DNA of 64,000 bases, from NCBI RefSeq assembly GCF_000264905.1, contig NW_006763133.1, forward strand, positions 5,067-69,066. The letters run 5' to 3'. Below the pieces are notes generated by a model that was not told the DNA's origin, ran no database searches, and was given only the letters and a program-made list of their open reading frames with translations. Below are positions 25,991 through 34,961 of the stretch, piece after piece. This DNA comes from Stereum hirsutum FP-91666 SS1 (Eukaryota > Basidiomycota > Agaricomycetes > Russulales > Stereaceae). Both the position numbers and the translations under genes were made by a program. Each line of letters begins with the position of its first letter. The first letter of the stretch is position 1.

Positions 25991-26054
25991 TATCAGGGTT
26001 AGCTCTTAACAACTCACCTAGCGCTAGGTGAGTTGTTAAGAGCTAACCCTGATA
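25991..26054. repeat. Perfect 64-bp palindrome, left end
   Basis: Two 32-bp arms meet without spacer at AGCGCT (centre 26022/26023). The identical palindrome is found at 26886-26949. Confidence 0.97.
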
Positions 26055-26194
26055 AAACACTAACTGTGGACTGCTGTGCCATTGAAGAATGTTCCCCGGG
26101 GGATCTCCCCGAGTACTAGCGCGGATGAGCGTTGGCATGTACCAAACGTCCAAATTACAACCATTAGGGATTAATTGTTTACAACCACATGAGG

Positions 26195-26247
26195 GGTTTG
26201 AACCGAGGACCTGATGGCACAGCTATAGTGCTTTATCAGGGTTAGCT
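26195..26247 (-). other. tRNA-like A-box/B-box pair (possible SINE-type pol III promoter), copy 1
   Basis: On the minus strand AGCTAACCCTGATAAAGC (A-box-like) is followed about 25 nt later by GGTTCAAACC (B-box-like). The words between also resemble a tRNA (AAAGCACT and CAGGTCCTCGG). The T-stem does not pair well, so this is a tRNA-derived or tRNA-mimicking sequence, not a functional tRNA. The A-box coincides with the terminal-repeat sequence of the foldback element. Confidence 0.45.
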
Positions 26248-26269
26248 CTTAACAACCTCATCCGCGCTA

Positions 26270-26683
26270 NNNNNNNNNNNNNNNNNNNNNNNNNNNNNNN
26301 NNNNNNNNNNNNNNNNNNNNNNNNNNNNNNNNNNNNNNNNNNNNNNNNNNNNNNNNNNNNNNNNNNNNNNNNNNNNNNNNNNNNNNNNNNNNNNNNNNNN
26401 NNNNNNNNNNNNNNNNNNNNNNNNNNNNNNNNNNNNNNNNNNNNNNNNNNNNNNNNNNNNNNNNNNNNNNNNNNNNNNNNNNNNNNNNNNNNNNNNNNNN
26501 NNNNNNNNNNNNNNNNNNNNNNNNNNNNNNNNNNNNNNNNNNNNNNNNNNNNNNNNNNNNNNNNNNNNNNNNNNNNNNNNNNNNNNNNNNNNNNNNNNNN
26601 NNNNNNNNNNNNNNNNNNNNNNNNNNNNNNNNNNNNNNNNNNNNNNNNNNNNNNNNNNNNNNNNNNNNNNNNNNNNNNNNNNN
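26270..26683. other. Assembly gap (414 N)
   Basis: Run of undetermined bases inside the foldback element. Sequence on the right side of the gap repeats sequence found 140 bp before it on the left, so the true gap size and copy number are unc. Confidence 0.99.
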
Positions 26684-26748
26684 CGTTGGCATGTACCAAA
26701 CGTCCAAATTACAACCATTAGGGATTAATTGTTTACAACCACATGAGG

Positions 26749-26801
26749 GGTTTGAACCGAGGACCTGATGGCACAGCTATAGTGCTTTATCAGGGTTAGC
26801 T
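26749..26801 (-). other. tRNA-like A-box/B-box pair, copy 2
   Basis: Identical in the part visible to the pair at 26195-26247 and in the same orientation, because it lies in the direct-repeat segment on the right side of the gap. Confidence 0.45.
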
Positions 26802-26885
26802 CTTAACAACCTCATCCGCGCTAGTACTCGGGGAGATCCCCCGGGGAACATTCTTCAATGGCACAGCAGTCCACAGTTAGTGTTT

Positions 26886-26949
26886 TATCAGGGTTAGCTC
26901 TTAACAACTCACCTAGCGCTAGGTGAGTTGTTAAGAGCTAACCCTGATA
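26886..26949. repeat. Perfect 64-bp palindrome, right end
   Basis: Same sequence as 25991-26054. It is followed directly by TACTC, which also precedes the left palindrome. Confidence 0.97.
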
Positions 26950-26957
26950 TACTCCTG

Positions 26958-26967
26958 TATATAAAAG
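26958..26967 (+). promoter_or_regulatory. TATA box of the small secreted protein gene
   Basis: TATATAAAAG lies 160 bp upstream of the ATG at 27128 and 8 bp beyond the end of the foldback element. It is the only strong TATA element between the two, so it probably sets the transcription start. Confidence 0.6.
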
Positions 26968-27127
26968 ACAGGATACTGTGTAATTTTATCCGACATCTCA
27001 TTGCGAACTCCTCAGATTCTCAACCCTCACAAACCAATCCGCAGTCCGGCCATCAGGTGTGTCCCAGGCTAGATTCCCACCCTAGTCTCTTCAGTCTAAC
27101 CTAAGTTTCACCATAAAGTTACGCACA

Positions 27128-27460
27128 ATGCAGTTTAACCCTCGACTTCTCTCTCTTTTCGGTCTCCTCTGCGCCGGTACTTCTTCGGCGTCGTACCTCG
27201 ATATCTTCTACTCCGCAAATTGTCAAGGAACTGTCGAGTTCTACCAGTCTCTGGGTCCCGACCACACAGGCTGCATCCCTCAACAGGGTACCTCCCTTTT
27301 CCTGAGCACTACGGGCTTCCCGTGCAGCGCTCAACTCTGGTCGGAAGGAGGATGTGGGGGCGCTGTGACTGGATCAGTGAGTAATAATGCGAACGAGGCT
27401 AGCTGCATCAACTTCGAGGGGATTGCTGGATCTGCATATATCAGGTGTGGAAGTGAGTGA
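27128..27460 (+). CDS. Small secreted cysteine-rich protein, 110 aa
   Basis: The N-terminus is a typical signal peptide (MQFNPRLLSLFGLLCAGTSS, cleavage likely near residue 21). The mature chain of about 90 aa has six cysteines (CQG, GCI, PCS, GCGG, SCI, RCG), enough for three disulfides, and is rich in Gly and Ser. I do not recognise a named family; small secreted proteins of this kind serve as effectors, antimicrobials or surface proteins in mushrooms. The start context CACAATGCA is good, and a TATA box lies upstream. The end is the TGA at 27458. An intron could begin at GTGAGT (27451) and extend the C-terminus, but the unspliced reading is simpler. Confidence 0.75.
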   Translation: MQFNPRLLSLFGLLCAGTSSASYLDIFYSANCQGTVEFYQSLGPDHTGCIPQQGTSLFLSTTGFPCSAQLWSEGGCGGAVTGSVSNNANEASCINFEGIAGSAYIRCGSE

Positions 27461-28185
27461 GGCTTGGGAGTTAGGGAAATGCGGGGTTCCTTCTGAAATA
27501 CAGCGATCATAAGGAATAAGGTAAGGTCTCCACATTGTCATCGAGAGCGAGTATATTTTCTGACTGCACAATCATTGCACGCAAATTCATCTGGACCGTC
27601 TATCAGCCTCGACATACGTAGAGGGAAGAGCAATGAGATGTACTGTAAAGAGATCGAGTCGTAGGTCGAAATATGAGACTGCGAAGGCGTTTTCATGCAT
27701 ATCTTGTTTCCAGAAGTAGGACGGAGTCTGAACAAACCAGAGTGCCTGGCCTTGGTAAATGAGCCTGCCATCGTACCCACAGAGGTCTGAGGGACACATG
27801 GCTCGCAGCTCGTCGGAATCAATTAGTAAATGTGTATCATGCAGAGTATGTACTGTAATTTAAGATTGAACACGACTACTCTACCCATCGTTGGCCATGG
27901 GCTGGACCGGCTGACATCAAGGGTAAAAAAGCCCATTTGCCCGATAATCAAGCAAACCCGAGGCATATTCAGTATGTGTCTGTACTCTAATGGTATCCAA
28001 AAAAGAAAGTATCCATTGGCATCTGTGATCCAACCAGAGTTGTCCTCCATTATATCAAGAAGCAATGACGTCGGTAGAAGGAGAAGGGGTCTGGAACTGC
28101 CTCATCGTACTAATGAGTCATACCATCGCTCGAGCTTGGCACGATTCGGAACCTATTCGACAAATAAACCAACATAACTATCGCG
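27461..28185. other. No gene recognised
   Basis: Short ORFs only on both strands between the secreted-protein gene and the WD40 pseudogene. It should hold the 3' UTR of the former. Confidence 0.4.
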
Positions 28186-29490
28186 CTATCGTATTCCGCC
28201 TCCAACAGGTACTTCAGTCGCGAACTCCCATAAGCGAACGGTACAATCCGCCGAACCTGATACCATGCGCCTCCCATCTCGCGAGAAAGCGACGGAGGTG
28301 ACCAAGTCGTCGCGCCCTTGTAGTTGTTCTCCAACCTCCGCCCCCGTCTCGACATCCCATAAACGAAGTGTACGATCTTCCGAGCCCGACACAATGCGCC
28401 TCCCATCAGGCGAGAATTCGAAAGCGATGGAGGTAATCGATTTGTCGTGCCCTTATAGTGGTGCCACAACCTGCGCTTCTGTCTCGATATCCCACAAACG
28501 AATTGTACAATCGGAAGAGCCCAGAGCAATGCGTCTCCAATCCAATGAGAAAGCGACGGAAGTGACCAACTTGTCGTGCCCCCGTAGTTAGTCTACAACC
28601 GGCGTTCCCGCCTCGGCATCCCACAATCAAAGCGTACAATCGGACGAGCCCGACACGATGCGCCTTCCATCAAGCGAAAACGCGACGGAGGCCACGGAAT
28701 CTCCATGTCCTTGTAGTGGATCTCCAACTGGCACTCCCGTATCTGCGTCGGATAAACGAACGGCACGGTCGCCCCAGCACGATACGACGTGCTTTCCATT
28801 GGACGAGAAAGTGACACAGTTGATTGAGTCATCGTGCCCTCGTAGTGGTTCCCCAAGCAGTGCTCCTGTCTCGGCATCCGACAAACGGATTGTACGATCG
28901 GACGAGCCCGACACAATGCGCCTGCCATCCGACGAGAAAGCGGCGCAGTTGATACAATCATCATGGCCTACCAAGGAAGCTTGCTGGGATGGCCAGTGGA
29001 TACTTCGTCCATAGCAGATGATGGGTCTCTTGTCCAAATCAAACGAAAAGTGACGATCAATTGGACAGCCCTCTGGCACGAACGATAGTGCAGACAGGTA
29101 AAGGTGCGAGGTAGATTCGCCGATTAATTGCCCAAACCGGAGTAACTGTTGGGCATCGTGGTGGAGGTCGGGCACCGAGATGGGCGTGTTCTGACGTTCA
29201 AAAAGTATCAGTAAACATGTTGGTAGATATGTTAGCATCTCTCGAGCCCAGTTGAAGCATGCCGCCCTCGCACTCTTCCCAGAACGTATAGGGAATATGA
29301 CAGGAAGTTGTACGGGTAGCATGTCAAAGTTCGTGAGCTCGGAGTGAATGGGTACGAAGACAAGTTGCCTTAGAGCCCATTCTAAACGACCCGAAAGAAC
29401 ATCGGTACCGAGATCCCTGCATCCGAGAACTATGAGAAGCAAGACACGTTCGAAGAGAATGTTCACCATTGGCTGCAAGAACCCTAGCAT
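28186..29490 (-). pseudogene. WD40-repeat pseudogene, C-terminal relic of an NLR-like (NACHT-WD40 type) gene
   Basis: Five WD40 repeats read in one minus-strand frame, each with GHD near its start and SGSxDxTxRLWD near its end (for example RRIVSGSSDRTIRLSDAETG). Upstream lies a segment (RFGQLIGESTSHLYLSALSF) that resembles the linker before WD40 domains in basidiomycete NACHT-WD proteins. The frame is broken by stops at 28627-28629 (TGA), 28588-28590 (TAA) and 28453-28455 (TAA), and ends at 28186. Two of the stops are single C-to-T changes from the codon expected in neighbouring repeats (CGA to TGA, CAA to TAA). No nucleotide-binding domain is found upstream, so the gene is truncated as well. 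Intact relatives are thought to act in non-self recognition. Confidence 0.8.
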
Positions 29491-30893
29491 TGTGCAGGGA
29501 GATGGGCCTTACGAAGCATAACGGTGGGAGGCGGTGGGAGGCGGCTTGGAACGCACTGGAGTACCCGGATCCATATACGTATGAAGTCCAAGATTGTGCA
29601 GATTTCAAGCATTAAGCAATTACACGAAGCGTTGATTGATTAGATTGATGGCTGATGAGGCTGCCCCAGGAGAGTTGCAGCATCTGTTCGGGGCAGATTT
29701 TTCACCTAGTACATACACCCTTCTGAATCGAAATAAATGTATCGTGCGAAATTCATGAAGAAACATAGCAATGGGAAGACCGGACGGCAAGGAGTAGGTG
29801 TGATTTAGAGGTAAACCTCATGAGATCTCGCCTGACGAGAGCCCCAAGCAAAGCCGACTACGCATGACATAGGAGTTCTTAATTCACTGGGAAGGTCTGC
29901 GCTATTCGCGTACACTCCTGAGGATGAATAAGTGCTACATGGTAGTCCTTAACTTCGATGAAATCAAATGACTACCGGTACCACTTACCTGCGGTGCCAT
30001 TCTTAGATTTTCGCCCATGCTCGGTAGTAGTGATCATGGTGGTTCAAGACAAGAACGCAGGTGGCGTGTCGCCAGCAATGCCAACTCGGAAAATGCCGGC
30101 GTACGCCACTGAGCGCATTTTCTCCCTGCATCAGCGAATTTGGGAAAATTCTATAACCGGTTAGAACCGTCAGCAATCCGTTGTAACGAGTTCAATCCCG
30201 GCCAATCTGCGCCAATGTTGCTCGATGGATTGTAACTCTTGGCAGCGGATTAAACCCTTGCCATCAATTAGTCCATTCGTTGAAATACCAAGATCGGCAT
30301 TGTTGAGATGCCCAATCGGGATCGCCCTCGCCTAGGCTCGTGTCTTCGTGCGATAAGCTTTGATTCTCGACTCGTGATGAGAGCGATTGGTAGCTACTCC
30401 CACGTTTGGTGTCAATCAGGAGCGATCGTGATACCTTACCACCAGTCCCCATGCCGATATGCACTCCTAATCTGTACCATTATTCGCGAGAGTCAAAATG
30501 AAGTACATTTTGGACCAGTCATTATGTATATTGTTGATGTAAACCCGAGCCGTGGGTGATCATGAGCAGTGGTAATGTATTTCAGACTTGTCCAACAAAG
30601 GCATATATTCTCGATGCATCACAGAGTGGCTTCATATCGCCAGCAGTCATACTGTGGTAGGATTCTGAAACTCAATGGGTACCATTCTGGGTCATCGCCC
30701 GGGCACGACTACCGTACCGCTTTGACGTCGCTCTCAATGCGACTGCAGACAGGGGACCACGCGGACAGATACTGCGAGAAAAACCAATTTTATTAGACCA
30801 TGATCAAGGTCTATATGTATACATATATGGATCTGGGTATAGATAACGAAAGACGAGAGGAAAAGGTTGGAGAGGGGGAAGGTATGATAAGAA
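29491..30893. other. No gene recognised
   Basis: Spacer between the WD40 pseudogene and the end of the DUF6698 gene. Only short, unconserved-looking ORFs are present. GAGTTCAATCCC at about 30189 recalls a tRNA B-box, but no cloverleaf fits around it. Confidence 0.4.
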
Positions 30894-32637
30894 CTAGGCG
30901 GCAGAAGCGGCGGCAGCGGGGGGAGCGGCGGCGGCAGGGGGAGCGGCGGCGGCAGGTGGAGCAGCGCGAGCATGACGTTGAGCGGCCAACCTTGCACGCG
31001 AGGGATTACCGGTGGTTGAGTTATTCGCCGGGGAGGAGTTAGGGAAGATTTGCCTGATACGGTATGTTAGTCGGAGCGGAGAAAGATCCGAACACGAAGT
31101 ACGCACTTGTCCCACCACTTCAGGAGCTCCTTCGCCTTCTTTTTCTCCTCTTCAGTGTGAACGTCCTCGAAGAAGTCGATGATGAAATCATAGAACCCGG
31201 GGAAGTTGAAGCCATTATGACTCTCATCCCACTTATCAGCGTCCATAAGAGCAAATACTTGCTGTTCACGGTGAGTGAGCAATCGTTGTATGGTGGGGAA
31301 TGGTGGGAACGTACCATCACACATGTGTATGCAACTGCTCGGGGCGTGACACGGGTCATACCTATCTTCGCTGCGACGGTTCCTTTCGATGGTGGCTTGC
31401 CCTTGGGCTTGCGTTTCTTCGCAGGCGGGGGCACAGCCGTGTCAGAGGGTGCCAATATAGTGGCCGTCGAGATATCGACAGCCTCGGCGGAGGTTGGTGT
31501 GGTGTAGATGTGCTTCATAGTCTATACAGCGAGTCGAGAGTCATCAGCGTGCAGAAATAGTCAAAGGTTAGAGTTATACACAATGATTGCGTACCTTGAC
31601 AGTCAACGGGCTCCGGAGAAACCCTTTCTCAACATCATTCGGATCACCCTTGAAACCTGAATACAGACAACGGAGGAAGAAACGATTAGACGTATCATAC
31701 TCTTCGTCTGCATTCTGAATTTTCGCTCGGACACTGGAAGCATCAATCTAGTCAATAGAGGAGAGACACAGAGAAATACGAAAAAAAAAACCATTCGTCG
31801 GACCAGTCCCACTCGATAGGACAGAGGAGTTCTCCGCACAGTGCATGTGCGAATCCGCGCTCCGATCTATCGGTGGTGTCAAGCACTGGATCGGCACCGG
31901 CTTTGTTGAGGAAGTTTGCCATACCAGAGACAAGAGCAAAGATGTCGTCACCACGAGCATCGGTTGATCCACTGTTAAGCTGCAGGGGATTTAGTAAAGG
32001 AGAGAGGGCATCAAGAAGAAACGAGCACAAACACTGCTATAGTAAGTGGCCGCTTGATCGGACGAAGCTTGGTCGATGGTCTTTTGGAAGTTTGGAACGA
32101 GATGGGTGAGAGCCCGAAAGGAGGCATAGTTGCGATCACGGCTGCAAAATGATGTGCTCACGGTAAGATATTACAATCACAAATGAGCAAAAGTCGAGGT
32201 GACATACGTGCGTTGGCGTTCTGCTTTCTCCTCGTCGCTCATCCCCTCATCCTGATCCACAGCAACTGCAACAGTCTCCAGCAAACTGGCGAGCTTCTCT
32301 TCCACGCGTTTGTCGGCCTCGGCGACTAACGTGGGGATGTCGACAAACAGAGAAGCAATCCGACAAACTCCGCGCCCAATGGTTCGCATTCTTGGATTGA
32401 AGAAGTATGAGTGCGTCTGGAGACTCTGATGGGGACCCGAATAGAAAGAAATGTGTGGACTCACGTAATTGGTCTGCTCTTCTGCTGGTTGAGTGCCTTG
32501 GCAAGATCAGCTTCGAGTGTGTTGATCTTACGCTTCGACCGAGCGAGCACTGCCTCCAATTGGGGAGAACTCTCGCGAGACGCGTCTGAGTCCACGGAAG
32601 GAGCGACAGCGGGAGCAGCTGCATTTGGGGGAGGCAT
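30894..32637 (-). CDS. DUF6698 family protein, 448 aa
   Basis: Exons on the minus strand: 32637-32465, 32423-32208, 32141-32033, 31979-31792, 31733-31595, 31521-31315, 31261-31107 and 31053-30894. All are in phase; the intron at 31791 uses GTTTTT. The Ala/Ser/Pro-rich N-terminus has a short coiled-coil-like stretch (SKRKINTLEADLAKALNQ). The core carries motifs I associate with DUF6698, an uncharacterised basidiomycete family: ARGDD, RGFAHALCGELLCPIEWDWS, KGFLRSPL, IGMTRVTPRAVAYTCVM and FYDFIIDFFED. A basic patch (KKRKPKGKPPSKG) may bind nucleic acid or act as an NLS. The C-terminus ends in Ala/Pro repeats. The role is unknown. Such genes are expanded in mushroom genomes, often near transposons; here a Plavaka gene lies 2.3 kb upstream. 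Confidence 0.85.
30898..30965 (-). repeat. Coding GC-rich repeat (PPAAAA units)
   Basis: Imperfect 18-bp units of GGC/GCG triplets on the plus strand encode three PPAAAA-like units at the C-terminus of the DUF6698 protein. Repeat-length variation between strains would be expected. Confidence 0.8.
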
Positions 32638-33259
32638 CTTCAAGAACGAGGATGGGGAAGTAAGGGAGATAACGACAATGGGACAGGAACTGGTTTTGAG
32701 GAGAGCAAACATCTAGAAAAAGGAATGGCGTGATTAGTTCGCCGCCGTTGGCCAAGGAGCGGATCAGGTCCTAAACAATTGCGTCGCGCTGCAACAAGGG
32801 CAGTGCTATTGCCAACTGTCAAACCGCATCCACACAAGACCGAAGCTAACGGCTCATTGAACTTGAGCAATCCATCTGTGAGTTGAGGGGTTTTTGTAGC
32901 GTGTCCATCATGCAAAGGCGGACACGATAGACAACGTACTGGTAATATAGGTGCTTGAACGTGTTCTGTGAATGTTCTAGCAAGGACATCACGGTGCAAG
33001 GTAATTGTACTGGTCCTGTATTGCGAGATTGTTAGCGTTTCAGTTTGACAGCCAATGCCAAGCATTCCATTGGTACCGTACCAGCGATAGTTGGGCGACA
33101 TCACTTCGCCGTCGCCATACCCTAGCACAGAATGTCTCCAAATTCATACCCAATGCTTTGACCGCCACAGACGGAAGCCGCACTGCAAATCGTGGATGAA
33201 GGGACGCAAAATTGGTATTGTATAGATGGTTTTAGAGATGATACTCAGTTAGAATGCTC

Positions 33260-34040
33260 TTAAATCTTTGCCATCTCATCGTAGGTTTCTTGTAACTCAT
33301 CAACGAGGTCATCCATCCACCTCTGAGCACGTTTGATATCACGCCTGATGTCTTGAACGCCGCGTGGTTTCGTGAACTGTGGTGCCTCGAGGGGTGGCGG
33401 TACTTCCGCGAGCTGGGCGGGGCGGCGGATGGACCGCGGAGGGGACAACGGAAACGGAAGGGGTACCATCCGCATAGGATCAGGCTTTGAGGATCGACCA
33501 AAAATAGTAAGTGTGTGAAAAGGGAATGCCAGCAGGTTGCGGTGGTGGAAGAGACTGTACCCTTACAATCTGAGCACCTGCTTGCTTCGTTAAGGACGCC
33601 TCAGCTACATGTTTGGACCTCAACTGCAAGGAAAAGGGATGCGAGTCAATAACAATACAAACCTAATGAATGGGACAATACTCACTTTGGTGGATCGTAC
33701 TTCCACCGACTCTACTGTCAGATCAACCACATCCTCTTCGGTAGCGGTACCAATCCTCGGAGTATTGTGTGAAACAGATTGGGTGTCTCGAGAATCGGGA
33801 GTCTGGCTGTTGAATGCACCGCTGGAAACAGAGTACCTCCAGAGGTCAATGAATAGCCGGGTAGCAAGGCTGATAATTCACTTACTTCGTACTATTTGTC
33901 TTTCGAGCGGTGACTGCACGAGGCCTCCCAAAACTTGGAGTTGGAGGCGGCAGGCCGTGGGTAGACTGGAACCCACTTGGGGCGCTCAAGGGGTCATAAT
34001 TGGGACGAGAGGCAGGATAAGGAGAATACTTCGGAGTCAT
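33260..34040 (-). CDS. Uncharacterised protein, 190 aa, with a SUMO-interaction-like motif and a C-terminal helix
   Basis: Exons on the minus strand: 34040-33886, 33821-33686, 33623-33567 and 33484-33260, all in phase with GT-AG introns of 64, 62 and 82 nt. The N-terminal half is disordered in composition (Pro, Ser, Thr). Residues near 85 read EEDVVDLTVESVEV, which fits a SUMO-interacting motif (hydrophobic core flanked by acidic residues). The C-terminal 35 residues (RRDIKRAQRWMDDLVDELQE) look like a charged amphipathic helix. No family recognised. It lies 620 bp upstream of the DUF6698 gene in the same direction, and its upstream region separates it from the plus-strand Plavaka gene. An upstream in-frame start exists (34166), but the ATG at 34040 gives the more ordinary protein. 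Confidence 0.6.
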
Positions 34041-34961
34041 GAGTGGCAGCGTACAAGCAGAAGTTCGACAGATGTTAGGGGCAAGAAGGATCACAATGAG
34101 TGTCCAACAGCGACTCGCAGCGGCTCTGATGATAGTAGTAACGAGTGCCTGGAATCTCAGATACACATCTAGATCAAATTGGCTCGAGGGCTTTTAGCGG
34201 GAGTTGAGGTTTCACCCATCAAGCCAGTTGTTGGTGCACATAGTAGTACGAAGGAGGCAGAGACGATTAGGTGCACTCCAAAACTGGCAGACAAGCTTTG
34301 ACAGGAATCCGGAGAGCAGTCCTATAGAGGAGGTTTAGCTGTATAGGCGTGAATACACCATGACTGCCAAGAGGAAACATTGTGCGGCGGAGTGTGAAAT
34401 CTAGATAGTCGCTGATGACACAGCCACGTGTTGGCGCTGGTCGTGCGCGCAACTTTGGAGATGTCGCTTCGTGTGCAACTGGCTCTTCCTCACAATGTAC
34501 TACTCTACGTGCCGCTAAGGACTACCTTGCTCTGAAATCTCGCTATAGCTCGCTCGCCGGGCTGTTGCTGTTGTAAGGCTTTCCCATCAAAGGTGCGGCC
34601 ACCCTTCTCATGAATATCATGCATGATTTATTTTCTTATTCATACAACTTTGGCGACGTCTCAGTTCAGTGGCACTCCATGAGAACTACACGCTCTCGAC
34701 GTATCGATTAACACAAGCATACAGACTGCTTCCTCGTGTGTATTCTTTCTTGACTGAAACTCAGCATGCTGCGAGCTCATGCCCGTGAACTCAGCGATTG
34801 TGGCCCGCCACTTCATGGCATCTTTCAGGACGAGCGGAATACTCCTCTTCCTCCTTGCCTTCGCCCTCCTCTCCATTATTTCACTCCACGAGCCAGCCCA
34901 TTCTTCGATATCATCTCTATCCCACTGCCGCATCAATCTTCGCCCTCCTTTAACTTGGAGC
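34041..34961. other. Intergenic region, probable left flank of the Plavaka element
   Basis: Lies between the minus-strand small gene and the Plavaka start. I looked for a terminal inverted repeat matching the sequence downstream of 39313 and did not find one by eye, so the element's left boundary is not placed. Confidence 0.4.

Larger units (their letters stand above)
25991..26949. mobile_element. Inverted-repeat (foldback/MITE-like) element with palindromic ends, interrupted by an assembly gap
   Basis: The outer ends are identical perfect 64-bp palindromes (25991-26054 and 26886-26949). Inside them lies an inverted pair of about 80 bp (26055-26130 against 26816-26885, containing GTTCCCCGGGGGATC and its complement). 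Next inwards, a roughly 140-bp segment (26131-26269) reappears in direct orientation after the gap (26684-26822). The ends read TATCAGGGTTAGCTC, and both flanks carry TACTC next to the element (25986-25990 and 26950-26954), a possible 5-bp target duplication. No ORF is visible, so it looks non-autonomous. The direct repeat across the gap suggests nested copies or an assembly join. Confidence 0.75.

Noticed and set aside
26195..26247. Functional tRNA gene
   Set aside because: A- and B-box-like words are present, but the T-stem and acceptor stem do not pair, and the unit lies in a repeat.
26223..26718. Minus-strand ORFs of 146-158 codons
   Set aside because: They consist almost wholly of undetermined residues read through the assembly gap.
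31341..31361. Intron in the DUF6698 gene at GTATGACCC
   Set aside because: A donor-like GTATGA follows AAGATAG, but reading through gives the conserved IGMTRVTPRAVAYTCVM, so it is exon.
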